Assembly: GCA_020161245.1 (NCBI GenBank)
Contig: JAIUOK010000024.1
Coordinates: 1-64,000 of the forward strand
Origin: Actinomycetota bacterium
Lineage (GTDB): Bacteria > Actinomycetota > Actinomycetes > S36-B12 > CAIYMF01
Length of the DNA: 64,000 nucleotides
Direction of reading: 5' to 3'
Part shown: piece after piece, positions 8,651 through 17,969 of the stretch
Layout: every line of letters starts with the position of its first letter
Numbering within the stretch: position 1 is the stretch's first letter
Made by a program: the position numbers and the translations under genes
The notes under the pieces: generated by a model
Seen by the model: the letters and a program-made list of their open reading frames with translations, nothing else
Databases searched by the model: none
Told to the model about the DNA's origin: nothing

Positions 8651-9598
8651 GTGATCGCATTCCTCGGCAAGCGCATGGCGATGCTGCTCGCCACGCTGCT
8701 CGTCGCGAGCTTCGCGATCTACGGCGCGCTGTACCTGGCGCCGGGAAGCCCCATCGCGGCGCTGACCGGCGGCCGGTCCGTGCCTCCCGAGGTGCTCGCT
8801 CAGCTCGAGGAGCGCTACCACCTCAACGAGCCTTTCCTGACGCGGTACTGGCTGTGGCTCAGCGGGGTCGTGCGGGGCGACCTCGGTGAGTCGATCCCGC
8901 TGCGCCAGGACGTCTCGACGATCATCGGCCAGCGCATCGGCGTCACCCTCCAGCTGGTGATGCTGACCGCGGCGATCATCATCATCGTCGGCGTCGGCCT
9001 GGGCATCGTGGGGGCGCTGGGCCGCAAGTCGGTCGACTTCGGCGTCCTGCTGGCCTCGACGGTCTCGGCGGCGCTGCCGGCGTTCGCAGCAGCCGTCCTG
9101 TTGCAGTTCGTCTTCGGCGTGATGCTCGGATGGTTCCCGGTGCTCGGGACCGGCGACGGGTTCGTCGACCAGCTGCGACATCTGACGCTGCCCGCGCTGG
9201 CGCTGGCAGCGACCTCGGTGGCGCTGGTCGCGCGCGTGACGCGCACGGCGGTCCGCGACGAGCTCGACAAGGAGCACGTGCAGACCGCCGTGAGCCGCGG
9301 GCTCCCGTGGCGCGACGTCGTGCGCCGCCACGTCCTGCGCAACGCGGCCATCCCGATCACCACCGTCGTCGGCATCACCATCGCGAGCCTCATCGCGCTC
9401 GCCGCTGTGGTCGAGACCGCGTTCGGCCTCAACGGCCTCGGCGCCTACCTCGTGCAGGCTGCCCAGAACAAGGACTTCGCGACCGTGCAGGGCATCAGCC
9501 TGGTGCTGGTGTTCGCGTTCGTCATCACCAACGTGATCATCGACATCGCCTACGCGATCCTCGACCCGCGCGTGACCCTCGGGAGCCGTGCCCAGTGA
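8651..9598 (+). CDS. ABC transporter permease (DppB/OppB type)
   Basis: A 315-residue inner-membrane permease of the BPD_transp_1 family, with an N-terminal helix, the periplasmic segment common to OppB-type proteins, and about five further helices. The EAA-type coupling loop lies near residues 216-235 (S-R-G-L-P-W-R-D-V-V-R-R-H-V-L-R-N). The GTG start 8651 is supported by GGGAGG about ten bases upstream. It follows the binding protein by 29 bp and its stop overlaps the next permease start (GTGA). Confidence 0.93.
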   Translation: MIAFLGKRMAMLLATLLVASFAIYGALYLAPGSPIAALTGGRSVPPEVLAQLEERYHLNEPFLTRYWLWLSGVVRGDLGESIPLRQDVSTIIGQRIGVTLQLVMLTAAIIIIVGVGLGIVGALGRKSVDFGVLLASTVSAALPAFAAAVLLQFVFGVMLGWFPVLGTGDGFVDQLRHLTLPALALAATSVALVARVTRTAVRDELDKEHVQTAVSRGLPWRDVVRRHVLRNAAIPITTVVGITIASLIALAAVVETAFGLNGLGAYLVQAAQNKDFATVQGISLVLVFAFVITNVIIDIAYAILDPRVTLGSRAQ

Positions 9599-10470
9599 GC
9601 ATCGAGATCGTCGACCCCGTGGCGGAGGCCGAGGAGGCCTCGCCCGACCGCCGCACGCTGCGCAGGCTCGGGTGGGTGGGCTGGATCAGCATCGGCGTCA
9701 TCGTCCTGGCGCTGCTGATGGCGGTCCTCGGCCCGATCCTGGCCCCGTTCGACCCCAACCAGGGCGATCTGTCCTTCGCCAACGTGGGGCCGTTCGGCCA
9801 GCACCTGCTCGGCTTCGACGGCCAGGGGCGGGACGTGCTGTCCCGCCTGCTCGTCGGCGCCCGCACCGCCATCTTCGGCGCCGCTGCCGTCGCGCTGGTC
9901 GCCGTTGTCATCGGCACCACACTCGCCCTGGTCACGGCGTGGTTCGGCGGCAAGGTCGACGCGACGGCGTCGGTCGTGATCGACGTCGTGTTCGCCTTCC
10001 CCGGCATCCTGCTCGCGATCCTCGCCGCCGCGGTCTTCGGCCCGTCGCTGTTCTCCGCGGGCCTGGCGCTCGCCATCGCGTACTCGCCCTACGTCGCCCG
10101 GGTGCTGCGTGGTGCGGCGCTCAAGGAGCGGGCGATGACCTACATCGCCGCTCTGGAGGTGCAGGGCTTCGGCGCCTGGCGGCTGTGCGCGCGGCACCTG
10201 CTGCCCAACATCTCCAGCCTCATCGTGGCGCAGGGAACGATCCTGTTCGGCTTCGCGATGGTCGACCTCGCCGCCATCTCGTTCCTCGGCCTCGGCGTCC
10301 AGACGCCGCAGGCCGACTGGGGCGTCATGGTGAGCGAGGGCAAGACGAGCCTGCTCCAGGGCTACCCGCTGGTGTCGATCTCGGCCGTGCTCTGCATCGT
10401 GGCGGTGGTGGCGGCCGTGAGCTTCCTCGGCGACCGGCTCGACACCTCGTCGAAGGCGGTGAACCGATGA
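9595..10470 (+). CDS. ABC transporter permease (DppC/OppC type)
   Basis: A 291-residue second permease with the OppC-like N-terminal helix (I-S-I-G-V-I-V-L-A-L-L-M-A-V-L-G) and the coupling-loop region A-L-E-V-Q-G-F-G-A-W-R near residue 185. It begins at GTG 9595, overlapping the stop of the first permease by four bases, and ends overlapping the first ATPase by four (ATGA). The strict overlaps point to translational coupling and equal subunit supply. Confidence 0.93.
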   Translation: MSIEIVDPVAEAEEASPDRRTLRRLGWVGWISIGVIVLALLMAVLGPILAPFDPNQGDLSFANVGPFGQHLLGFDGQGRDVLSRLLVGARTAIFGAAAVALVAVVIGTTLALVTAWFGGKVDATASVVIDVVFAFPGILLAILAAAVFGPSLFSAGLALAIAYSPYVARVLRGAALKERAMTYIAALEVQGFGAWRLCARHLLPNISSLIVAQGTILFGFAMVDLAAISFLGLGVQTPQADWGVMVSEGKTSLLQGYPLVSISAVLCIVAVVAAVSFLGDRLDTSSKAVNR

Positions 10471-11456
10471 GCGCGCTGCTCGAGGTCCGCGACCTCACCG
10501 TGCAGTTGAAGATGGACTCGGGCATGCGCGAGGTCATCACGGGCACCTCGCTGACCATCGCCGAGGGCGAGGCCATGGGCCTGGTGGGCGAGTCCGGCTC
10601 GGGCAAGTCCATGACAGCCAAGGCGATCGCCCGCCTGCTGCCCGACGGCGCCGACGTCCAGGGCAGCGTCACCTTCGACGGCACCGACGTCCTCGCCCTC
10701 GACGGCGACGCGCTGCGCAAGCACCGGGCCCAGGTGGCCGTGGTGTTCCAGGACCCGCGCGCGCACATCAACCCGGTGCGCCGCATCGAGGACTTCATGA
10801 CGGAGTCGCTGCGCATCCTCGAGAGCGTCTCGAAGCCCGACGCGGCCAAGCGCGCGGCTGCCGCGCTCGAGGAGGTGGGCATCGACGACCCGGGCAAGCG
10901 GCTGCGGCAGTTCCCCCACGAGTTGTCCGGCGGCATGCTCCAGCGCGTCATGATCGCCACCGCGCTGCTGTCCGAGCCGCGCCTCCTGCTGGCCGACGAG
11001 TGCACCACGGCGCTCGACGTCACGACGCAGGCGGAGGTGATGGCGATCCTCGACGACCTGCGCCGCGACCGGGGCCTGTCGATGCTGTTCATCACCCACG
11101 ACCTCGAGCTCGCCGGCGCGGTCTGCGACCGCACCTGCGTCATGTACGCGGGGCAGGTCGTCGAGACCCGCGCCGCGAGCCTGCTCCACGGGGATCCGCT
11201 GCACCCCTACTCCGCCGCGCTGGTGCAGGCGCGCCCCGACATCTCGTCCACGGCCGAGCGGCTCGTGGCGATCCCGGGGCGACCTGTCTCGGCCTTCGAG
11301 GCGCCGTCGGGCTGCAGGTTCGCGCCGCGCTGCCCGCACGCCGAGGACGCCTGCCGCGCCGAGGAGCAGGTGCTGACCGAACTCGACGGCGGCCGCGTGC
11401 GCTGCCGGCGCGCCGCGGAACTGCGCGGTCGACTCCTGGACGGTGCCCATGTCTGA
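10467..11456 (+). CDS. ABC transporter ATP-binding protein (DppD/OppD type)
   Basis: A 329-residue ATPase that powers the importer. Walker A G-E-S-G-S-G-K-S is at 41-48, the Q-loop sits in V-F-Q-D-P, the signature is L-S-G-G-M-L-Q-R, and the C-terminal oligopeptide-transport extension has the cysteine-bearing C-R-F-A-P-R-C motif. The Walker B region reads L-L-L-A-D-E-C-T-T-A-L-D: the usual proline after the catalytic Glu is a cysteine. The catalytic Glu itself is intact, so activity is expected. ATG 10467 overlaps the upstream permease by four bases. Confidence 0.93.
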   Translation: MSALLEVRDLTVQLKMDSGMREVITGTSLTIAEGEAMGLVGESGSGKSMTAKAIARLLPDGADVQGSVTFDGTDVLALDGDALRKHRAQVAVVFQDPRAHINPVRRIEDFMTESLRILESVSKPDAAKRAAAALEEVGIDDPGKRLRQFPHELSGGMLQRVMIATALLSEPRLLLADECTTALDVTTQAEVMAILDDLRRDRGLSMLFITHDLELAGAVCDRTCVMYAGQVVETRAASLLHGDPLHPYSAALVQARPDISSTAERLVAIPGRPVSAFEAPSGCRFAPRCPHAEDACRAEEQVLTELDGGRVRCRRAAELRGRLLDGAHV

Positions 11457-12300
11457 CGAGGTCCGCGGGCCCGCGACCCGTGCCACGCTCGACGACGCCC
11501 AGCCCGTGCTCTCGGTCCGCAACCTGCGCAAGGTCTTCGGCACGCAGGTCGCGGTCGACGACATGACCTTCGACCTCATGCCGGGGCGTTCGCTGGCCAT
11601 CGTGGGGGAGTCGGGCAGCGGCAAGACCACGGTCGCCCGGATGATCTGCGGGCTCGAGAAGCCGACGTCGGGCACTATCACGGCGTGCGGCCGCGACCGC
11701 TCCAAGCCGGCCCGCCGCGGCAGCGAGCGCAAGGCGCGCGGGCGCGAGGTGCAGATCGTCTTCCAGGACCCGTACTCCTCGCTCGACCCCCGGCAGTCGG
11801 GCGCCGAGCTGATCGACGAGGTGCTACGGGTGCACCACGACCACGACGCCGCCGACCGCAAGCGGATCGTGGCCGAGCTCGCCGAGGTGGTGGGGCTCGA
11901 TCAGCGCCAGATCAACGCGCTGCCCAAGGCGCTGTCCGGCGGCCAGCGCCAGCGCGTCGCCATCGCGCGGGCGCTGGCCACCGATCCGCGGGTGCTCATC
12001 CTCGACGAGTCGGTCGCGGCGCTCGACGTGTCGATCCAGGCCCAGGTGCTCAACGTCCTCGCCGACATCCGCGACGACCGCGGCATCAGCTACATCCTCA
12101 TCAGCCACGACCTCGCGGTGGTGCGCCAGCTGACCGAGGAGACGATCGTGATGCAGCGCGGCGTGGTCGTGGAGCGCGGCGAGACCGGCCAGGTCCTCGA
12201 CGACCCGCAGCACCCGTACACCAAGCTGCTTCGGGCGTCGGTGCCCGGGCCGGGCTGGAAGCCGCAGCGCATGCGCGACCGGATCGCCGCGCAGGCCTGA
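11449..12300 (+). CDS. ABC transporter ATP-binding protein (DppF/OppF type)
   Basis: A 283-residue second ATPase with Walker A G-E-S-G-S-G-K-T at 53-60, V-F-Q-D-P-Y-S-S-L-D-P-R, signature L-S-G-G-Q-R-Q-R, Walker B L-I-L-D-E-S-V-A-A-L-D-V and a switch histidine in L-I-S-H-D. ATG 11449 overlaps the previous stop by eight bases; an in-frame GTG six bases earlier is also possible. It completes the five-component importer. Confidence 0.93.
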   Translation: MSDEVRGPATRATLDDAQPVLSVRNLRKVFGTQVAVDDMTFDLMPGRSLAIVGESGSGKTTVARMICGLEKPTSGTITACGRDRSKPARRGSERKARGREVQIVFQDPYSSLDPRQSGAELIDEVLRVHHDHDAADRKRIVAELAEVVGLDQRQINALPKALSGGQRQRVAIARALATDPRVLILDESVAALDVSIQAQVLNVLADIRDDRGISYILISHDLAVVRQLTEETIVMQRGVVVERGETGQVLDDPQHPYTKLLRASVPGPGWKPQRMRDRIAAQA

Positions 12301-12403
12301 GGCCTGGCGCCATCCCGGCGGAGGCTGGCAGGCACGGCCGCAGCCGCGCGCGTCGCGGCTCGCTAGCCTGCAGCGTCAGCGACGTCGACAGGCAGGTGCA
12401 GCA

Positions 12404-14437
12404 GTGGGGACGTCAGAGGGCCTGACGGTGCTCGGGGCGTGCCATCACGACTGCCCAGATACGTGCGCCTGGGAGGTCACCGTCGTCGACGGCGTGGCGA
12501 CGCGCTTGCGCGGCAGCGCCACCCACCCGTTCACCCGCGGGACGCTGTGCCCGAAGGTCAACCGGTTCCTCGACCGCGTCTACCACCCCGACCGCATCCT
12601 GACGCCGCTGCGCCGCACGGGGCCCAAGGGCTCCGGCCAGTTCGAGCCCATCGGCTGGGACGACGCCGTCGCCGGCGTCGCCGGGCGGATGGACGCGCTC
12701 ATGGCCTCGGGCCGCGCCGACTCGATCCTGCAGTTCTCCTTCGCGGGGACGCAGGGCCAGGTGCAGATGGGGCTGCTCATCGACCGGCTCTTCGACGTCG
12801 TCGGCGCCGCGGACATCCATCGCGAGCTGTGCGGCGTCACCGCCTGGCGCGGTGCGGCGTCGGTGCTCGGGGCGCCCTTCGGGCTCGATCCCGAGATGAT
12901 CCGGCACGCGCGCACGATCGTGCTGTGGGGCACCAACACCCGTGTCACCAACCGGCACCTGTGGCCGCTGGTCGAGGAGGCGAGGTCGGCCGGCGCGGTG
13001 GTGGTGGCGGTGGACCCGGTACGCACGGAGACCGCGCGCGCCGCCGACGTGCACCTGCAGCCGCGCCCGGGCTCCGACGTCGCCCTCGTGCTCGGCGTCG
13101 TGCACGTCCTCGACCGCGATGGCCTCGTCGACGCCGACTGGATCGACCAGCACACCTCCGGCTGGCCCGAGCTGCAGGCGAGTGCGCGCGCCTGGACGCA
13201 GGAGCGGACGGCCGCGGCGACCGGCGTGCCGGCCGAGCGCGTCGAGTGGCTCGCGCACCGCATGGCGGGCGAGCGTCCCACCGCGGTGCGCTCCCTGATC
13301 GGGGCGGAGCACCGGGAGAACGGCGAGGAGATCCTCCGCGCCGTGGCGATGCTGCCGGCGGTGCTCGGCTCCTGGCGCGACGTCGGCGGCGGTCTCGCCC
13401 GGTCGGCCCAGATGTGGCACACCGCGGCGCTCCGCTCCCCCGAGCGGCCCCGGCGGCGCGCGGTCAACATGGCCCGGCTCGGCCAGGTGCTCGTCGACCC
13501 AGGCGAGGGCGACCCGCGGATCGAGCTGCTCTTCGTGCACAACTCCAACCCCGCCGCGATCGTGCCCGACCAGAACCGGGTGGTGGCCGGCCTCGAGCGG
13601 GAGGACCTCTTCACGGTCGTCGTCGAGCAGTTCATGACCGACACCGCGAAGTACGCCGACATCGTGCTGCCAGCCGCCTCTCAGATCGAGCAGCTCGACC
13701 TCGCCCATTCGTGGGGTCATCTGTACCTGGCGCTCAACCAGCCTGCCGTCGCGCCGCTGGGGGAGGCGCTGCCCAACAGCGAGATCGCGCGGCGCCTCGC
13801 CTCTGCGCTCGGCATCGACGACGAGCTGCTGTCGCTGAGCGACGAGGAGGCGGTGCGCTGGCTGCTGTCGAGCGGGCACCCCTTCCTCGACGGCATCACC
13901 TACGAGCGGCTCGCCGAGGATGGCTTCGCCAGGCTGTCGGTCGACCCTGCCCTGCGGCCGCACGTCGACCCTGTGCCCGACGTCCCGACAGCGCCCATGC
14001 GCCTCGGCCCGCTCGGGCACAGGCCGGGCCGGGAGACCGTCGGCGGCGGGTCCGCGCTCGAGCAGCGGTTCCCGCTCGCCCTCATCTCCCGCAAGCAGCA
14101 CCAGAAGTTCCTCAACGCGAACTACGGCGGTTTCGCCGAGCACCACCCGTCGTCGGGCCGCCCGTCCCTGCAGATCCACCCCGACGACGCCGACGCCCGG
14201 GGCATCGCCGACGGCGACCTGGTACGGGTGCACAACGATCGCGGCGCCCTGACGCTGCACGCCGAGCGCACCGACGACCTCCAGCCCGGGCTCGTGGCCA
14301 TCCCCTTCGGCTGGTGGCACCGGAGCACGCCCGAGGGCCGGGCGGTCAACGCCCTCACGAACGCGTCACTGGCCGACGACGACCGGGGCTCGGCCTACTT
14401 CCACGACACGCTGGTCGAGGTAGCGCCCGTCAGCTAG
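12404..14437 (+). CDS. Molybdopterin-dependent oxidoreductase
   Basis: A 677-residue enzyme of the DMSO-reductase/formate-dehydrogenase superfamily (bis-MGD). The N-terminal [4Fe-4S] motif is complete: Cys13, Cys17, Cys21 and Cys49. The central molybdopterin domain follows, then a C-terminal dinucleotide-binding domain from about residue 545 (L-I-S-R-K-Q-H-Q-K-F-L-N). At the position of the usual Mo-ligand region the sequence reads E-L-C-G-V-T, so a Cys ligand is possible. There is no Tat signal and there are no partner subunits, so it is a soluble cytoplasmic enzyme. The GTG start 12404 is tentative. It lies 103 bp after the ABC operon on the same strand and may act in the same catabolic route. 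Substrate unknown. Confidence 0.88.
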   Translation: MGTSEGLTVLGACHHDCPDTCAWEVTVVDGVATRLRGSATHPFTRGTLCPKVNRFLDRVYHPDRILTPLRRTGPKGSGQFEPIGWDDAVAGVAGRMDALMASGRADSILQFSFAGTQGQVQMGLLIDRLFDVVGAADIHRELCGVTAWRGAASVLGAPFGLDPEMIRHARTIVLWGTNTRVTNRHLWPLVEEARSAGAVVVAVDPVRTETARAADVHLQPRPGSDVALVLGVVHVLDRDGLVDADWIDQHTSGWPELQASARAWTQERTAAATGVPAERVEWLAHRMAGERPTAVRSLIGAEHRENGEEILRAVAMLPAVLGSWRDVGGGLARSAQMWHTAALRSPERPRRRAVNMARLGQVLVDPGEGDPRIELLFVHNSNPAAIVPDQNRVVAGLEREDLFTVVVEQFMTDTAKYADIVLPAASQIEQLDLAHSWGHLYLALNQPAVAPLGEALPNSEIARRLASALGIDDELLSLSDEEAVRWLLSSGHPFLDGITYERLAEDGFARLSVDPALRPHVDPVPDVPTAPMRLGPLGHRPGRETVGGGSALEQRFPLALISRKQHQKFLNANYGGFAEHHPSSGRPSLQIHPDDADARGIADGDLVRVHNDRGALTLHAERTDDLQPGLVAIPFGWWHRSTPEGRAVNALTNASLADDDRGSAYFHDTLVEVAPVS

Positions 14438-14607
14438 TCCTGCGCTGTGTCGCGGCGGCGTCGCAGGTATGTCGCAGTCATGTCTCACGCGCGATCTCGA
14501 TTTCTTCTTCCTGCGCGGCCGCAAGCACAATCGTCGCCAAGTGCGTCCGATGTGCGGGCGCGGCCCCGGCCGTTCCTGCACGGCCGGGCAGGCTGACGAG
14601 GATGAGC

Positions 14608-16959
14608 ATGCGAGGCGACGCACCCACCACCCCGGCGCGCGGACGTACGACGTCGGCCCCGACATCCGGCCGTGGCGTCCTGTGGCGCGCCGTTATCGCT
14701 GTCGTGGTCGTGGCCCTGTCGGTGTGGGTCGCGCTCACGACGCCGATCACCCTCGGGCTCGACATGCGCGGCGGCACGCAGGTGACGCTGCAGGCACAGA
14801 GCACCTCGGCCGTCACCGTCGACAGCGAGGTGACCGACCGCGTCGCCGAGATCCTCGAGCGCCGCGTGAACGCCCTCGGCGTGGCCGAGACGACGGTGGT
14901 GCGCCAGGGCGACGACCGGATCGTCGTCGAGCTCCCCGGCGTCGAGGACCCGCGCGAGGCCGCCGACGCGCTGGGCCGCACCGCTCAGCTCACCTTCCAC
15001 GCCGTGTCGTCCAGCGACGGCGCGGTCGACCCGTCGAAGGAGCCGCCGGCCTTCGACCCGGTCAAGGGCGGCCAGCTGCCCACCGCCGAGGGCGAGCTGA
15101 TCACGGTCGGCCCGGCCGTCATCACCGGCGAGGAGGTCGGTGACGCGACCGGCGGCATCCCGCCGGGCTCGCCGGCGGCGAGCGTCCAGGTGTCGTTCAA
15201 GGGCGAGGGCCAGGACGCGTGGGTCAAGCTCACCGGCGAGGCCGCCTGCTCCCCCGCGGGCGACCCCATGCGCCGCGTCGCCATCGTGCTCGACGGCACG
15301 GCCATCACCTCTCCGCAGGTGGATCCCAGCGTGAACTGCGGTGTGGGCATCCTCGGCGGCTCCACCGAGATCACCGGCCAGTTCACCCTGACCGAGGCGC
15401 AGGAGCTCGCCGCCCTGATCAACGGCGGCGCGCTGCCGGTGCCGGTCGAGATCATCGAGCAGCGGGTGCTCGGCCCGACCCTCGGCGAGGAGGCGATCTC
15501 CGCCTCGGTCAAGGCCGGCCTCATCGGCATCCTGCTCACCGGCATCTTCATCGTCGTCATCTACCGGCTGGTCGGTCTGCTCGCGAGCATCGCCCTCGGC
15601 TGCTACGCGCTGATCTCCTACGCCGTGCTGGCCGCGCTCGGCTCCGTGCTCACGCTCCCCGGCATCGCCGGCTTCGTCCTCGCGATCGGCATGGCGATCG
15701 ACGCGAACGTGCTCGTGTTCGAGAGAGCCAGGGAGGAGTACGCCCGGGGGCTCGCGGTCGACAAGGCCGCCGACGCCGGGTTCTCCAAGGCGTTCAGCGC
15801 CATCATCGACTCCAACGTCACCACGCTCATCGCCGCGGCCCTGCTGTTCTTCTACGCGTCCGGGCCGGTCAAGGGCTTCGGCGTCACGCTGTCGGTCGGT
15901 GTCATCGCGTCCATGGTCTCCGCGCTGATCATCACGCGGGTGCTCGTCGACCTGCTGGTGCGGCGCGCCTGGGTGAAGCGGCGTCCGCAGGTGTCCGGCC
16001 TGGCGAACGAGGGACGGGTGCGCCGGTGGATGGAGGGCAGCAACGCCGACCTCATGGGCCGCCGCCGGCTGTGGCTGTCGATCTCGACCATCCTCGTCGT
16101 GCTCTCCATCGCCGGCATCGCGGTCAAGGGCCTCAACCTCGGCGTCGAGTTCACCGGCGGCCGTCAGGTCGACTACGCCGTCGCCGGCAGCATCAGCGTC
16201 GAGCAGACCCGCGACCTGCTCGCCGAGCAGGGGATCAACGACGTCGTCGTCCAGCAGACCGACGGCCAGGACATCTCGATCCGCGGCGAGCTCAGCAACG
16301 ACCAGGTGATCGCCGTCGACGGCGCCCTGGCCGACGCGACGGGCGGTAGGGCCGAGCGGACGCGCGACGAGCTGATCGGGCCGAGCCTCGGCGACGAGCT
16401 GCGGCGCAACGCGCTGATCGCGCTCGGCATCGCGCTGGTGCTGCAGCTGGCCTACCTCGCGTTCCGCTTCCGCTGGACCTTCGGCGCGGGCGCCGTCATC
16501 GCGATGTTCCACGACGTGCTCATCGTCACCGGCTTCTTCGCCTGGACCGGACGGCTCGTCGACGGCGTCTTCGTCGCGGCGATCCTCACGATCGTGGGCT
16601 ACTCGGTCAACGACTCGGTGGTGGTCTTCGACCGGGTCCGGGAGGAATGGACCGACGATCCGAAGGCGGGATTCGACCGCAGCGCCAACCGCGCGATCCT
16701 GCGGACGATCCCGCGCACGGTCAACACCGGCATGGGTGCGCTGTTCATCCTCGGGGCGCTCGCGGTGCTTGGTGGCGACACCCTGCGCAACTTCGCCCTG
16801 GCGCTGATCATCGGCATCGTCATCGGCACGTTCTCGACCATGTTCACCGCCGCGCCGCTCACCTCGTTGCTCGAGCAGCGGTCCGGGATGAAGCCCCCAC
16901 GGCCCAAGGCCAAGAAGCAGGAGACGCGCGATCCCGGCTGGACGGGCGCCGTCGTCTGA
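14608..16959 (+). CDS. secDF: Protein translocase subunit SecDF (SecD-SecF fusion)
   Basis: A 783-residue single-chain SecDF that uses the proton gradient to help pull exported proteins across the membrane. The SecD half has the G-L-D-M-R-G-G-T-Q-V motif after TM1, a shortened P1 region, and a membrane block with G-M-A-I-D-A-N-V-L-V-F-E-R. The SecF half begins near residue 480 with L-G-V-E-F-T-G-G and has the signature G-Y-S-V-N-D-S-V-V-V-F-D-R. ATG 14608 has GAGG six bases upstream; ATG 14602 is an in-frame alternative. It stands alone, without yajC, ruv or relA neighbours. Most actinobacteria carry separate secD and secF beside those genes, so this may be an extra copy. Confidence 0.92.
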   Translation: MRGDAPTTPARGRTTSAPTSGRGVLWRAVIAVVVVALSVWVALTTPITLGLDMRGGTQVTLQAQSTSAVTVDSEVTDRVAEILERRVNALGVAETTVVRQGDDRIVVELPGVEDPREAADALGRTAQLTFHAVSSSDGAVDPSKEPPAFDPVKGGQLPTAEGELITVGPAVITGEEVGDATGGIPPGSPAASVQVSFKGEGQDAWVKLTGEAACSPAGDPMRRVAIVLDGTAITSPQVDPSVNCGVGILGGSTEITGQFTLTEAQELAALINGGALPVPVEIIEQRVLGPTLGEEAISASVKAGLIGILLTGIFIVVIYRLVGLLASIALGCYALISYAVLAALGSVLTLPGIAGFVLAIGMAIDANVLVFERAREEYARGLAVDKAADAGFSKAFSAIIDSNVTTLIAAALLFFYASGPVKGFGVTLSVGVIASMVSALIITRVLVDLLVRRAWVKRRPQVSGLANEGRVRRWMEGSNADLMGRRRLWLSISTILVVLSIAGIAVKGLNLGVEFTGGRQVDYAVAGSISVEQTRDLLAEQGINDVVVQQTDGQDISIRGELSNDQVIAVDGALADATGGRAERTRDELIGPSLGDELRRNALIALGIALVLQLAYLAFRFRWTFGAGAVIAMFHDVLIVTGFFAWTGRLVDGVFVAAILTIVGYSVNDSVVVFDRVREEWTDDPKAGFDRSANRAILRTIPRTVNTGMGALFILGALAVLGGDTLRNFALALIIGIVIGTFSTMFTAAPLTSLLEQRSGMKPPRPKAKKQETRDPGWTGAVV

Positions 16960-17051
16960 TCGGGCGGGAGGCGTTTCGCCGCGCGTGCGCCGGGTAACCG
17001 CCGCAACGACGCGGGCCGGAGGACGGCACCGCCGGGCGGACGGAGCGTCGG

Positions 17052-17888
17052 ATGGACTGGCAGGGCGGCCTCGAGCAGGCCTGGAGCAACGTCGCGGTCT
17101 TCGTGCCGAAGCTGCTCGCGTGCCTCGTGATCCTCCTGATCGGCTACCTCGTGGCCAAGGCGGTGGAGAAGATCCTCGACCGCGTGCTGGAGCGGATCGG
17201 CTTCGACCGCTGGGTCGAGCGCGGCGGCATCAAGCGGGCGCTGGCCCGATCCAAGCTGGACGCGTCGAGCATCCTGGCGCGGATCGTGTTCTACGCGCTC
17301 ATGCTCGTCGTGCTGTCCACGGCGTTCGGGGTCTTCGGCGACAACCCCATCAGCGGCTACCTCGATGCCGCGGTCGCCTATCTGCCCAAGGTCTTCGTCG
17401 CGATCCTCATCATCGTGATCGCCTCGGCCATCGCATCGGGCGTGAAGACCCTCGTCGAGTCGAGCCTGGGCGGCTTGAGCTACGGCCGCCTGCTGGCCAA
17501 CGTCGCGAGCGTGGTCATCATCGCGCTCGGCGTCATCGCGGCTCTCGACCAGCTCGAGGTGGCCGACAACGTCGTGAACGCGGTGCTCTACGCCTCGCTC
17601 GCCGCCCTCGCGGGCGTTGTCGTCGTGGCCGTCGGCGGCGGCGGGATCCAGCCGATGCAGGAGCGCTGGCGGCGCACCCTGGCCCGCTACGACCAGGAGA
17701 AGGACGCCGTCGGCGCGCGCCTGAGCGGCGACCAGCAGGGCATGCCGGCGGGCGTCATGCAGGACCCGGCCGGCACGCGGGCGGCCCAGCAGGATCCCTA
17801 CGCCAGCCAGATGCCCACGGAGACCGCGCCGCTCGACCTGACAGAGCACGAGCAGCGCGCCTCGCAGGACCCGGGCTGGCGGCAGTAG
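17052..17888 (+). CDS. Membrane protein with conserved TM helices (mechanosensitive-channel-related)
   Basis: A 278-residue protein with about five hydrophobic helices. The repeated amphipathic segments (L-I-G-Y-L-V-A-K-A-V-E-K-I-L near residue 30, and I-I-V-I-A-S-A-I-A-S-G-V-K near 125) match the conserved TM helix family found in CmpX-type proteins and some MscS relatives. No MscS beta-domain follows: after about residue 200 the tail is hydrophilic, Gln/Asp-rich and probably disordered. A GGAG site precedes ATG 17052. A role in membrane tension or osmotic adaptation is plausible but not shown. Confidence 0.8.
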   Translation: MDWQGGLEQAWSNVAVFVPKLLACLVILLIGYLVAKAVEKILDRVLERIGFDRWVERGGIKRALARSKLDASSILARIVFYALMLVVLSTAFGVFGDNPISGYLDAAVAYLPKVFVAILIIVIASAIASGVKTLVESSLGGLSYGRLLANVASVVIIALGVIAALDQLEVADNVVNAVLYASLAALAGVVVVAVGGGGIQPMQERWRRTLARYDQEKDAVGARLSGDQQGMPAGVMQDPAGTRAAQQDPYASQMPTETAPLDLTEHEQRASQDPGWRQ

Positions 17889-17932
17889 CGCCTCGGCCGG
17901 CGCCGCGCCGGTCGCGACGCCGCCGCTGTGCG

Positions 17933-17964
17933 GCGGGCCCGGCTGGCGTTCCAGTCGGGCCCGC
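17933..17964. terminator. Strong hairpin between convergent genes
   Basis: A 14-bp stem (one G-T pair) with a four-base loop lies between the plus-strand TM-helix protein gene and the minus-strand PPK2 gene. Left arm 17933-17946, right arm 17951-17964. It is symmetrical enough to serve both strands; there is no U-tract. Confidence 0.7.
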
Positions 17965-17969
17965 GCAGC

